This document shows positions 12,123 through 25,600 of a stretch of 64,000 bases of DNA, one piece after another (the first letter of the stretch is position 1; each line of letters opens with the position of its first letter). The stretch covers positions 924,082-988,081 of the forward strand of contig CAJNDS010000113.1 in the NCBI GenBank assembly GCA_905221605.1, written 5' to 3'. Position numbers and translations under genes: made by a program. The notes under the pieces are model-generated. The model worked only from the letters and a program-made list of their open reading frames with translations, had not been told where the DNA came from and searched no databases. Source of the stretch: Symbiodinium natans (taxonomy: Eukaryota > Sar > Dinophyceae > Suessiales > Symbiodiniaceae).

Positions 12123-15100
12123 AGTAAAGATTCAGGGTTTAGGGCCTCGCATGCGACACGTCCGGTGATAAAAAGGGATTGGTTACAACTGTTTTGTTAC
12201 ACGGGTTGCGGTTTAGGATTCAATGCTGAGGGTTGAGGGTTCAGGGTTTAGGGATTTGGGTTCAGGGAATCTTTACTTATCACTCTCCGATTATACTTTG
12301 AGGTTTAGGGCAAAGGGCCTAGGGCACCAGACTTTTTTGCATCCTTGCATGGGTTCGAGTAACCTAACGACTATATGTCCCTGGAAGTATAGTGTCTATT
12401 TGGGTTTTAGGGTTTAGGGTTTAGGGTACCCTTCCAAAGACACCAAACCTTACGTAGGTTGTAAGGTTCTTAAGGGAGGAGGGGTTTCAAGAGGGGATGT
12501 AACCCAAGGTTCCCTAACCCCCCTCCCTTAATGCTTAAGGAATCTATAGAAAGGTTCAGCAACTCGCAAATACCGAGTGTCACTTCCCCACCCCTCCCCC
12601 TCTCTCACCCCCACCAAAAGCGAAAAACAAAGCAAAAACAAAACCAGAACCACCCTACGCCTTGAATTTCATAGCCTCAACAATCCCTTTTGTAGGGTTT
12701 AGGGTTTGGGGTTTAGGGTATAGGGTTTAGGGTTGTAGGGGATTCAAGGCGCCTCATGCCAGAAGTTCAGAATGGGCAAATACACACCAACAGCCCGAGA
12801 CCCTACATCTTACCGGAAACCTGAACCCTAACTAAACCGTAAACCCTAAACCAGAAACCCCAAACCCCAGACCCTACACCCTAAACCCTAAACCCTAACC
12901 CTAAACTCTAGACACTAAATCCTAAACCCTAAACCCTAAACCCTAAATCCTAAACCCTAAACTCCAAACACTAAACCTAAATCCTAAATCCTAAAACCTA
13001 AACCCTAAACCCTAAACCCTGAGCCAACATCCGCCCAATGGCTGTTGGCGGCGTAGCGGAGCGCCGAGATCAGCGCGGACAGCGAGGACCTCTATAAGAG
13101 AGTTTTAGGGTTCAGGGTTTAGGGCTTAGGGTTCAGGGTTTAAAGGTCTGTGTTGTGGTTTAGGGTTTGGGGTTTAGGGTTAGGGTTTTAGGGTTTAGGG
13201 TTTGGGGTTTAGGGTTTAGGGTTTGGGGTTTAGGGTTTGGGGTTTAGGGTTTGGGGCTTAGGGTTCAGCATTCAGATGCATTCAGGGCTTGAAATTTGAA
13301 GGGCTTTCGCTTTGGTGTGGGGTTCCGGGGTTCAGGGCTCAGGGCTTTAAAGGGTTGAAGGTTTGTAGGAACTCAGGGTTTAGGGTTTAGGGTTTAGGGT
13401 TTAGGGTTTAGGGTTGCCTCATCGAACCCGCGTTCTAACATATGAATCCTTAAGAGTCTGGTGGCCCTGTGTCTGTGTTCGGTGTCCAGTCGCGTACCAC
13501 GGTGGCTAACGGTGACTAACGATACGTGCGACCAAGACCAGCGACGATACATGCCACAGCCAGGCCACGTGCTTGCACATGCTCCAAAATGCCAAGTGCA
13601 AACTGGTATCTCTAACGGGAACCCCCCCCTCTCCCCCGCCACACACAAACAAAAACACCAAAAAACAGCAGTCCACCTTACATTAGCAAACTCAAAGAAC
13701 CCTTGTCCGACTTCATGTCTGGACAAACTGATGTCCTACCAGAAGCCCGAAAAACTAAGCCCTAAACCCTATCAGCCTTAAACCTAAACCCTAAACCCTA
13801 CGTAAACCCCAAACCCCCTTTCCACCGGTTTGCAGGAAATCTTCTCACAGCCCCGCGACCCTCGGCATGCGCACCGCAAGCCCCATAAACCTCTCTGTTG
13901 TTGCACCCTGAACGGCTACTAAACCCTACCCTGTTTAGGGCTTAGGGTCTAGGGTTAAGAATTTAGGGTTTAGGGTTTAGGGTTTAGGGTTTAGGGTTTA
14001 GGGTTTAGGGTTTAGGGTTTAGGGGTATGTACTTGGGCCCCAAAGTACCTATATAGGAGGCACTTTGAGGCCCCAGTCTTGCCTGTTTCGGTCCATGGAC
14101 CCTGAGGCCCTAAACCCGAACCCTAAAACCCTAAACCCTAAACCCCAGAACCCTAAACCCTAACCCTAATTAGCCCTAAACCCTAAACCCTAAACCCTAA
14201 ACCCTAAACCCTAAACCCTAAACCCTAAACCCTAAACCCTCACCCTAGCACCTGGGAGGATTTGGGCGGTTCCCACGTCCCGGACGTTCCAGTGCCGACG
14301 AAGTGTGCCGCCCGGCTGCACAGCACCGTCTCGGCTTTGAGGGTTTAGGGTTCAGGGTTTAGGGTTTAGGGTTTAGGGTTTAGGGTTTAGGGTTATGGGT
14401 TCTAGATGCTTAGAAGCTCATTGGCCCCAGCAGGGGGGGGGGGGGGGTGATCGTCACACATCTCGGGGCGGGTAGAAGTATACTCAAGTTAACCTCGGTT
14501 GTTGAAAGAAGCCCAAACAATACAGGAATACGACAACGAACAATGACAAGGACCTTGACCAACAGCAATAGTACTGAACATGTTCAACTTAAGTCAATCC
14601 CCACATCGTCCCGAGGGCGCGGGCTCAAAACAATCGACTCAGTGACTTGATTCTCAAGCACCAAGCGCTTAGGCCGCCTAGAGCCTAACTCCCTTCGACC
14701 GGCCAAGGTCGCGAGTTCCTTTCCACTCTGTGCGCTGTATATAAGCTCAGGACGCTAGATTCCACCAGCCTCAGACAAATAGGGTGAAGGCATCTTCAAC
14801 CTAAACCAGCGTACACACGCCCCCTAAGTGTTTTTAGAAGTATAAACAAATAAACCCAAAATAAAGAAATAAATCAAGGGCTGAACGGCACAACTCTCGC
14901 AACCCCCCCTAAAGCCCCTCTTGCCCTAGCCCTAAACTCAAAGACCTGAACAATCGTGGTAGCCCAACAACCCAAAAAAAAATGAGGATGCAAGGTGGAC
15001 GGTTTAGGGTTAGATGAGTCTATTTTTTGGGGTAGCCGACTTGTCTTGCTAAGGGAACCCAAAACCCTGAACCCTAAACCCTAAACCCTAAACCCTCGGT

Positions 15101-16530
15101 GGGCTACCGAGAAGTCGTGGTCCGAGGGGCGTCCACGGCCACATGTCCCTGGTCCGGGCCTGGTCGAAAGCTTCAGGCTCTTTTAGGGCTTTGAAGTTTT
15201 AAGGGTTCAGGGGTTTCAGGGGTTTGGGTGTAGGGGTTTAGGGGTTTAATGGTTTAAGGTTTAGGGGTTTAAGGATTAAGGTTTATAGGGTTTGTAGGGT
15301 TTTAGGGGTCCATAGGTTTTATAGGGTTTTGGGGTTAAAAGGGCCTTTCGGGTATTTGGGGCTTATAAGGGTTTGCAGGGTTTGTGGGGTTTATGTTTAT
15401 AAGGGCTTTGTAAGTATTACAGGGTTTGTAGGGTTTATGAGGGTTTAGGGTTGTTTAGGGTTTAGGGCTTCTTCTTGGCGAGAAGTGCTGCAGCAGGATT
15501 TCCCGCGACTTAAGGGCCGAGTTTACAAAAAGGGTAACAGGTTACCCACTGGGTGCTGGACGAATGAAACCCTAAACCCTAAACCCTAAACCCTAAACCC
15601 TAAACCCTAAACCCTAAACATACCCCTGGAGGATCCAAAAAATGACCCTAGGGTACGATTTGGGGGTTCTACTTTTTGGATTTCCCCAGCGGTTTGTTGG
15701 AAATCATACAAAGCCGCAAGCCCTAAGCCCTAAACCGGAAACCCTAGACCCTAGACCGTAAGCCCTAAACCCTAAACCCTTGTTTGAGCCCATGCTGAGG
15801 CCGAGGCCCCTTAAACCCTCTGTTAGCCAGAAAGAGACCCAGGCCACCGACCTCCAGGCGCTGGCTCCGTGTCCTGCAGGGCAGTTTTGGTGCCGTGTTT
15901 TTGTTTTTTGGTTTAGGGTTTGGGGTTTAGGGTTGTTAGTTGTTAGGGTTTGGGGCTTAGGGTTCGGGTTCATGGCTTTCAGGGCTTTCAGGGCTTTCAG
16001 GGCTTTTAGGGGTTTAGGGTTTAGGGCTTGAGGTCCTCGGGGGTGCTTTTTCGTGGCTTTGCGGTTTCCAGGTTGAGGCGCTGGATCAGAAAAGGAAGGG
16101 TTTAGGGTTCAGGGTTTAGGGTTGTAGGCTTAGAACCAACCCTAAACCCTAAACCCTAAACCCGAAACCCGAAACCCGAAACCCGAAACCCTAAACCCTA
16201 AACCCTAAACCCTAAACCCTTCCATGGGCCCCTCACCCTAAACGTTGGGGCTCACGCTTGGATGAGCAATCTCAAGATGGCATGGGTGCCGAAACCTAGA
16301 CAAGCCATAGACTCCTCTTGTTAGACCTGGCAGGGTTTAGGGTTTAGGGTTTAGGGTTTAAGGTTTAGGGTTTCGGGTTTAGGGTCTAGGGTCTAGGGTT
16401 TAGGCCCCGAGAGCCTTGTCGTTACGCCGTAAATCCTCATGCCCTAAATTCTAACTCCTCCGCACCATCCATATAGAAACCCAAAAGTGTCCTCAGGAGG
16501 TTCTTATGGATTGGGCTTAGGGTTTAGGGT

Positions 16531-16615
16531 TTAGGGAGAATTTCTGAACAAATGGTCGCTGTCCCAGGGCTTTCGAGTCTTGGTTTCGAGGGGTTTGCTG
16601 CTGTATGATGCGGAC
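16531..16615 (-). CDS. Gene 1, putative last exon
   Basis: After acceptor CTGAAAAAG, one base completes the previous codon. A polar tail of 27 codons follows (SASYSSKPLETK, then WDSDHLFRNSP) and then TAA. The length (85 bp) fits phase 2 entry. The stop lies where CCC TAA begins a telomere-like run, so the terminus may have been created by repeat expansion. The tail is not a motif I recognise; confidence is lower than for upstream exons. Confidence 0.45.
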
Positions 16616-19600
16616 CTTTTTCAGCCACAAGCGGGAAAAGCCTGCACACAAGGCTCTCCAAACCGAACACCCTTAACCCCAACCCTAAACCCTAAACCCT
16701 AAACCCAAAACCCTAAACCCTAAACCCTAAACCCTACTTCAGCGGGGAAAGCACCTGCACACAAGGTTCCACGAAACCGCCACGATGATGGCCATCGCGG
16801 CCGCAAAGGTCAGGCCACCGAGCAGTGAAATGCCGGGTCTCAGCAGGCGCTCCAATAAGACCAAGCAGATCAAGGCAATCCTTCAGGGGGGTTTTGAAGG
16901 ATTCGGGTTTAGGGTTTAGGGTTTAGGGTTTAGGGTTTAGGGTTTAGGGTTTAGGGTTTAGGGTGAAGGGTTTAGGGTTTAGGGTTTAGTGTCTAGGGTC
17001 TAGGGTTTCGGGTCAGGGGTTTGGGTGTTTCGGGCTACAGAGACCAGGGGCTTAGTTTTGAGAAGCCTCCCGACAGAGTCACGACATCCAATCAATATTC
17101 CCCACCCCAGTTCGAGCACTTTCGGAATTTGAAAACCCTAAACCCTCAAAACCCTAAATTCGAGTGTGGGTTTCGGACATTGGTACCCGTTTTGGTCTTC
17201 CTAAAAGTGAGGATTCAGCCAGAAGTATATGAGTTCCAACACGCATGACGTAAGAATGAGAAATCTGCTTCTTTCGGCACCCATCTACCCCTTGCAGGAG
17301 CTCCTCTGGCCTGCAAATTCTATGGTTTAGGGGTTTAGGGTTTAGGGCTAGGGTTTAGGGCTCAGAGTTTTTGGCTGCTTCTTCGGGTTCGCAGCGAAGC
17401 ACATGTGTCTTGGGGCGTGGATGCGTCACGACTGTTTCCACGTTGCTCATGGAAGACCCCATGTGGCGCGAAACGTAAGTAAAAAGCTCTTGGCAGCTGG
17501 GTTTTGTGGCACGAAAGGTACCTGAAGTGGCTAAGATGCACATACCCCCCCCCCTTTCCCTGAGACAGCAATATCCAAGGGAGTAAAAGAGGGACCCTTA
17601 TGAGAGACCTTAGGGGTTATTTGGGGGGTCTTCAGGGCTACTTCTTAAGTGTATAGGGACTACATAGGGTATAATATAGGGGAATAAGATTAAGGGGGGT
17701 CCCTCCTTAGACCCCTTTACAAGTTAACAATCCGAGGAGCCCAGGCACGATCATGGTGCTGACAGTGAGGAGGATGTCGACTACAAGATATTTGCTGCAG
17801 CGCTTGCGCAGCAGCCAGCACACCTTGGCACCCCCTTGTCCATGGCTGCCAATTAGGATCCCTTGCGCTTCGCCCTCGCGCCAACCTTGCGCGGGCTTGC
17901 GCGCGCGAGGTTTTCGCAAGTACTAGTAGATGTGGAGGGTCAAGAAAAACATCGCCAAGAGATAGCTTGCGCAGAGCTTGCGTTCGCCCTTGCGCGAGCT
18001 TGCGCGCGCTCGAGAGGTGTGCACGTTTTATCACGACCGACATTTTCCCTAATCGACCTCCTAAGTATCTCACAAGAACCCGCCAAAAAGAACAACCCTC
18101 TTATCACAATAATAATAACCTGTTTCTGCGTTGGTTGCTGGCTTTCCCTTGAGCAAACACCAGGGTCAAGGGTGCCAGTGGGCTACCAAGACGCAGCAAT
18201 GGAGAAAATGACAAGGGTCGGTTCCTTGGTAGCCCGGTAACCATATTGTAACCTTTAATAAGGGCACCCTTTTTGGTTTGGAGTTGGCTAATTCAGAAGG
18301 GAACCCATAAAAAAAATGTAAAGAGCACCACAGGGCTGCCAAGGTTCGAGAGCCAGCCACCACACCAAAGCTCGCAATCCGGTCAAGAGCCCGCGACTGA
18401 TAGATGCACTTCCATAGGCCGCGTCCCATAGAGCGAGGTCCAGGTAGTACCACAAGACGCAACCTTGTCTCCCACCATCAACCCGGGCAGTTTCAGCGTT
18501 TGATGGGAACCCTCGACCCTCAACCCTACAGTAACCCCATGAACCCCAAGCCGCCTTTCAAGCAAGCCGCTTGCGCCGGCGCATACATGGCAGTAAATGA
18601 AGCGCGTGCTTACAAGCTGGCGCAGCAGTATAGTCCTCACTTGCCCCTGTACTTGGCGTTCGAAGCCTCGGCAGCGTGAGGGTTCTGGATGTAGGGTTTA
18701 GAGGGTTTATAGGGCATCTAGGGTAGTATACAGGGTAGAGGGTTCTGGGTTTAGGGCCTATAGGCAGGGTATATGAAGTAGGGTACATATTTCTTGTACC
18801 CCAAGAGGACACCCAATATATATATATATATACTCACCAATGTTAAAACAGGAACCTTATATACACTCACCAAAAACAATAATATAAACACAACTTCATA
18901 AAGGGTTTACGGTTTAGGGTGGGGACTTGGAACTTAGAGCTTGCAGTTGAGGACTCCGGGTTTGGGTGGGCGGAAGACGTTGCTTTACCAGTACAAACAG
19001 ATAATCAGGGGTACCCTTTTTGGGGCTCCCTTTAAAGAAGATTCTATTCTATTTTGGGGCATAAAAAGGGTACTCCTATTTTGGGAAATACCCATTTCTT
19101 TGACTTCATACGCCGGGGATTCAGGGCGAAATCAGTTTCCTGCCAGTCAAGAAACTTTCAATGCTGCCGAACCAGGTGGTGATCACTTCCGTCAGAATTT
19201 TCCGGTCGCAACGCAGGGGCTCACCCGTGGCACGGTCGATGTGGTTCGCATCGCAGCGGTCGCAGCAGCTACCTTGGGGACGACATGGGCCCTAAGTTTG
19301 GGGGGTCATAGACCCCATACTACTGCAATCCTAGTAAGGTATATGAACCATAAACCCTTTTACGGTTCATGTCGTGCCCAAGGTACATCTCGCATTTTCA
19401 ACACGAAAGTCCACGAGCTGCTTTTGAAGGTTGTCGATATTTCGGCAGAAGACACGGACATTGTGTGCGCAGAACAGTAGGCACAAAGCGGACACAATCA
19501 TAACGATGCCCAGAGTTCCTAGGTTGCCGAGTAGCCTGGGATTAGAAGGGTGCCCTGCTTTGCTTAAAGGGGTCTAGGGTTTCGGGTTTAGGAACCTAGA

Positions 19601-22600
19601 CACGAGCCTAGTAGCCTTAAACCCTAGGCCCTAAACCCTAAACCCTAAACCCTCAAAACGTCCTAGGTTCTTTGCCAGCTGATGTGGCCTTCCACGAAGT
19701 TGCTGGAAAAGGCCACGGTCGCCACGACTAAGCCACAGGTCATTGACACAAGTGCGGGCCCCATAACCTTACGGGCGGGTTTAGGGTTTAGGGTTTAGGG
19801 TTTAGGGTTTAGGGTTTAGGGTTTATGGCTTAGGGTTTAGGGTTCAGGGTTCAGGGTTTAGGGTGAGGGTTTAGGGTTCATGGTTTGGGGTTTCTGGGGC
19901 GATTGTACCACGAAAAGCTTACCTGCTGCTACCACGAGGCTATTGGACGTATGAGCAGGTGCATCTTCTCTCCAGTGCGACGGCTGTGGATAAAGGCCGC
20001 CAGCTCGAACACACACCACAATCCTTAATGTTGACTTGACATTAATAAAGCCCGCTACAATTATAAAATCCCGCTGCCCGGAACACAATAATGTAACCCG
20101 CCACAATTATAAAATCCCCGCCCGGAATTATTTTTTTTCGGGCGATGTTGTGCAACTAACTTAAACTGATAAGTTTCAGGGTGTTGGAAGAGAATGAGTT
20201 TAGAGCTTGCTGGCTGCAGACACTACCTAATACTAAAACTAATACTACGTCCTACCAGGATTTAGGCGGATATTATTGAGGAGGCCCTGGCCGAAAAGAT
20301 TGATCAATGAAGGGGGGGGTTTATTAATGCGAAGTCAACATTAGTAGTAGTAGTAGTTGCTGTTGTTGTTGTTAACGAAAATGACGACAGACTGAGACCA
20401 GGAAGGTTGTCTAGACGCCACCCGCCCGGCTGACAAGCAGGAGCCCGCTTTGCGGGGCCCGCCCAAAAGTAGCCAAGCATGAAAGCCCGGCGCCACCAAA
20501 ACAAATTCCAAGCCAGCACGCACTTCGACGACGCCAGCCAGGCATGCACCCTGAGCCGAGGAAGCTCAGGCGCCCTCGCCCGACAGGAGACTGTTGTTAG
20601 CAGCTGCCTCGCTCCTGTCACCACCTGGTTGCCACTGCAGGCCATCACGGCCGTCCCCGCCGAAGTCCGAAAACACCGTGCAGTCGGAAGCCATGCTCTC
20701 CACACTCTCAATACTGAGTCGACGACCCATCTCCGGCTCCTCGTCGACGCCGACGCCATCACCATCCTTGGCATCCAAACACTGCCGCTTGCCGGGGGGG
20801 GTCAGGCCCGTGTGGCCGCGCTCAAACGTTGGAGTCGTAGTCCTTCTCGGGGTGCTTGCGCCCTCCACAGCGGGCTCAGCAGTCTCGGCGTCCCCAGCCG
20901 ATCCTTGGTGAGCCTCGTCTGCAACCTGCTCTTTATTGGCACTGCTGACAGCAGCCGCTGCTCGAGCTGCCTTCTTGCGTTGCCTCTTGAGCCGACGCTT
21001 GGCCCTGACCGCCTCACGCCGCTCCTCCTCACTCTTTTCCACGACGGCCTCATGCGCCGCCGGGCCTCTGGCAGTCTCGCCCGGACTGTGCTCGGCGCTG
21101 CCTCCGCAGGTCTCATGAGAACAGAGACAACTGCTGCTGCAACGCCTTGCACCGTGCGGCGGGGGGCCTTGGCCAGACAAGCTGCTCGGACCGCTGCTGC
21201 CACAAGGGCCGCTGGGTCCGGCGCAACCATTGCTCCTATAGCTGCGGCACCGCAGGAGACCTACGGGGGAACTACCGCAGCCTGCACTCGCTCGAGCCTT
21301 AGTAGTAGTAGTTGCTGGTGCGGTAGAGGTTCGCCCCGACGAGGCGCTCTTGCCGCACTGCTGGCACCGGTCCTTAGGAGTCCGTGTCATGGCGTGCTCG
21401 CAACACGCCCCTCCGAACTTCAGCTGCGTGAAGTACCACTTGAAGGTTCTCCTTTTGTGCCTTAGCCTGCGATGGCCACGCAAGCCAAAGCTGCAAAGGG
21501 TCTAGGGCGCCGCAAGCGGGCCTTGTCTCACTAAAGTGCTCACATGACCACATCACGTGCTCGAAGTCCGGCGCCTCATGAGACCCGCAGAAGGGGCATG
21601 GGATCATAGCAGCCTGCGGACTGGACATAACGTGGAATGCCGCTGGGGACACCATGTGTCCCACCATGACCGCCTGAGCATGAGACTTCAGTTCGCAGGG
21701 GACCTGGTTCAAGATACTAACAGCCATCTTAAACCTGCCACGCACTTGGGGCCAAGACAGAGCGGCCAGCGGCCTAGCCCGGTTAGAGCCCTGCGCCAGC
21801 CACGTGAACCAGCACCGAGCCCTCCACGCGTCACGCAAGGCGTGGTTGATGGCATCTTTGTTTTGCTCCCTTAGCCGAATGCCTCTCTCCTGCCGGCCTA
21901 TGTTGACATCACTTGAGAACAAAGTGGCCTGGGTAAGTGGGTGCGTCCACCGAAAGACCCCAGCCTCTCTCCACCCGTGCCTCTGCATCCACCTCCTAGC
22001 CAAACCTACGGGTCCGTAGGAACGGCCTTGATGCCAGGCAGCCCGCAACACAGGCAGATGACTTTGAACCAAAACCTGAACCGAAGCAACATGCCCGTGA
22101 CGAAACTTGAGACAAGCACTATGCCCCAAAAACAAGTCAGCCAAACTCCCTCCTCTGGCATGCCCAGACGATCGAACAGCTCGATTGATAGCAGACTGAA
22201 CCCCCTCAAGAGCCCTAAGGGCCTCCAGCCTCACGTACGTGGGAGCAGCAGCCTTAGCCACCGCAGTCTGTTTGAGGAAGTAGGCCTTTCGGGCCTGGTC
22301 GCAGGGCAGGTGACTACCCCAGGCTGCCATCCTCTTGGCTTCAACGAGCCGGTCACGCTCTTCTCCTTGTGGCTTGCTGTGCGCCCTGTTCGTGTGCACT
22401 CGAGAGCCCAGGAGGCGTGGGCGAAGCTTGACTTCCCCCACCTGCTCGCGACGGCGCAGCTCGGTTTGCATGCGCCGGCGCGCCTGAGCCGAACCCACAA
22501 CGCCGAAATCCGCTTTGGATTTGTTCTCCCCTAAACCCCAAACGGTGACTTCGCGAAGCCACGTTCGGCCGACGTCCAGACAAGTCTGGCGCTTTTCACA

Positions 22601-25600
22601 GAACCAGCTTCTGTCGTCAAGAAACAACCTGAACAAAGTGCGCCCATGTCTTCTTTCAGCGAAGATACTCTGGATGCGCCGAAGGGACTCCACGAGAGGA
22701 GCTGTCAAGGCAGCCGGGGACGCCGGGTCGCCTTGCGGCAAGGCCATGACCTCAGTCACCGCACCCTGGCTGCAGAAGGCCGCCAGTTGGAGCACCCGCT
22801 CTTGGGAGGTCCATGCTCGGTGCCAAGCATCGCACAGATCCTCGGCACTCCTAAGCGCCTAAGTCCCGGCCGAGAGGGCCGTGCATCGTATCGAAGGCCT
22901 TAGATAAGTCAGAGGAGCCCAGATAGCGGAGACTCCCTTGAGAAGACCGCTGAGTGGCCTCGATCTCTGCGAGCGGCTCAAGTAGGGCGGTGTGAACCCC
23001 CCTACCTGGCAGGGCTCCCTCCGTGCACTTGGTCTGGGAACCTACGCCGAAGCCAAGGCCCGAGCTGTCGAATCCGAGTGGCCGACCACGTCCGATATAC
23101 GGCTGAGCCGATGCTGATGGGTCGCAAGCTTCCTAACTCGCCGGCGGGCTTGTTTGGCTTACTAGCTACTCCCCTGTTCAACCTTGTTGAGGAAAGCCGC
23201 GAGCAGGTCCAAGGCTGGCGCCGGACAACTCCACAGCTCTTCCGGCCTCCAACCCTCTGGGCCCGCAGCCTTGCCCTTTTGCCGTGACAAGGTGCGCTTA
23301 AGGTCGCTGCCTGAGAGAGGCGGCATGCCAGGATGCCGGACCTGGTCCCCGAGCCCAAACTCGTGGTACAACCCAGGCCTGAAATTAATTAGCGACTATT
23401 TCCTTAATTAGCGACAGTACGTTGTCGTCAATTAAGGACTGTTTTTCGTACGTATTTCTGACATATGTTTCAATATATGTTTCTTCAGATTGCTTGAAAA
23501 CAATGTTGCCGACTCTGACAGCACCGGCGCACGCTCGCCGACAAAAACAAAAGGGTGCACGCGGGCGTGGCTTGAGGCTTTGGGTTTAGGGCCTGAGGGT
23601 TTCGGGTATATGGCTCGGGCTTTAGGCTTTCGGGTCTGGGGTGTCCGGCTTGCAGCTTAGGTCTAGGGTTTAGGGTTCTGGATTCAGGCTTGCTTTGGGG
23701 TCTAGGGTTTAGGGTTTAGGATTTAGGTAGGAAACTTTACCTCGAGTTTTGGGGTTTGGGGCAGGCAGGGTTCAGGGTTTAGGGTTTAGGGTTCAGGGTC
23801 TTTGGGTCCAGGGTTTAGGGTATGGGGTTTAGGGTTTAGGGTTTAGGGTGTAGAGTTCAGGAGGGTTTTGGATCCAGGCCGTAAGCTTCAAAATCCCGGA
23901 GTGCTTGTTTAAAGTTTTTTTGGGTGTGTGTGTGTGTGTTGTTTTGCTTCAGGTACCTTTACTAGTTGTTTTTTGATCTCGAGTTCGCACTTCTTCCAAA
24001 CGTCTTACAAGCTTGTGCAATATATGAAAAAATGGATGAATCCTTTTACATGATTTAAAAATGCTGCATTTCCAACAATGCTAAATTAAAGCCGTCCGTT
24101 TTTTTAAACCTGTGTGTTTGCGAAAATATATACCAAAGAGTAAAAAGTAGATTTTCGAAAATACAGTCTTCATGATCTTGAAATTTCTTTCTAAGAAGTA
24201 TTTTGGAGACAAAATATAAGAACAACATTTTTTAAAAAAAATTAAAAAACTAAATTTTTAAAATTTTTAAAAAGAGGTTTTTTTAAATTTTTAAAAACAT
24301 GTTTTCCTTTCTAAATACAAGCAAAACTCATTTTTTAAAAGTTTTAAAATTTTTTAAAAAGGTTTTTTAAAAAAAAATCCAAATTTTTTTTTAAAAATTC
24401 TAAAATTTTTTGGAAAATATACATAAATTCCTAAAATTCAACATTTTATAAATTGAAAGCATATCAAACAATTACTTCTAAGCTTCGGCCAAGTTTTTTT
24501 CTAAAGTTTTTTCCTTGCTTTTTTTATAACTCTCGAATTTTGTTTACATCGAAAAACAAAATAATATTTTTATGGTTTTTACACCAAAAAATATTTGTGT
24601 ATTCTGCCGCTGCTTGTGGAGGGAACTAATTCGGAAAATCGTTCCGAAACTCTAGGATGTTAAAACAAAAAAACATCAAGCTTTAAATAACTATTCCATC
24701 TAAATCCGACGAACGACATAGGTAAACTCCAGAATACTGTAATAAGAACAACCCATCCGGAGCCTTGAAATATTCACAGTTTAGACAACACCCATTCCGT
24801 AACATCATCGAACAAAAAAACTATCGAAGTGTCAGATGAGTGAAAACCAAACGCGAAAACTAAACTGTGAAAATCACCAGAGACAAGAAACAAGTCAAGC
24901 CGATGCGACCGAACGGCACTTAAACATGCCGGGCACCCTAGGCAGCGAAGTCCGAACCCGAAACTCGAAACCCGTAACTGTAAGCCTTAAACACGAAACC
25001 CGAAACCTTAAACCTTAAACACGAAACAGATCACACGCATCGATGAATTCTAATTGTTGCACGCGATGGTTCGGACTGTACGCCGTGCGCATGCTGGCAA
25101 AGAGTGGCTGTGTCTTCTAACAAACTGGTCTCAAAGGGTGATGTTGACGTTTTATGAAATGCAAAAATCTGGGAATTGGAACGCTGCTTAATTAGCGACT
25201 ATAGTCGCTAATTAAGATAATAGTCGCTAATTAAGATTGCAGGCGTTAAAAACTAACTACCCTAATTAAAGACTAATGTCCTCTAATTAGCGAAATAGTC
25301 GTTAAATTGAGACGAACTTTAGCGACTATTGCCTTTATTAAGAGAGGTTTTCTTAATTAGTTACTTTTGGAAGGCCTGGGAGGTTCTCAACAACCTCCAG
25401 TTTGTCAGCCAGGTCCTCGCTGCCGGGCCAACGCCGACGCCAGAAAGCTTCGACAGTTTGCATGGTTGCCACGGGCGTCATGACTTGCCCGCTGGAGTCC
25501 TTGAGCCCGCACGTAACCTCGGTCTTTTTGGCCTTAGCGAGCCACCGCCAGACCGGACCGTCCTCCTGTTGCATCTTCTGCTTCCATTCCCGAAGACGCT

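Larger units (their letters stand above)
1..16530. repeat. Degenerate telomere-like repeat mosaic, no assignable gene
   Basis: Runs of TTTAGGG and its complement, with many variants (TTTGGGG, TTTCGGG, TTCAGGG), alternate every 50-400 bp with unique islands of 50-300 bp. The longest near-perfect arrays are at about 967-1082, 3552-3668, 5152-5296, 7369-7453, 10267-10318, 10923-11008, 13970-14025 and 14167-14242. Both orientations occur, so this is not a single chromosome end. By analogy with 16.5-46.3 kb, the unique islands may be exons and the arrays intronic, but I could not chain any gene here. ORFs in the arrays are translations of the repeat. Confidence 0.85.

Noticed and set aside
17863-18240. 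125-codon plus-strand ORF with Ala/Arg repeats
   Set aside because: Lies across an introner-like element and its GCGCAAGC repeats; antisense to gene 1.
18941-19480. 179-codon plus-strand ORF
   Set aside because: Antisense shadow of two gene 1 exons (19518-19387 and 19272-19156) and the element between them; no family motif on the plus strand.
20479-21465. 328-codon plus-strand ORF
   Set aside because: Antisense of LINE 2 sequence; Ala/Ser/Arg-rich translation typical of the non-coding strand of GC-rich DNA.
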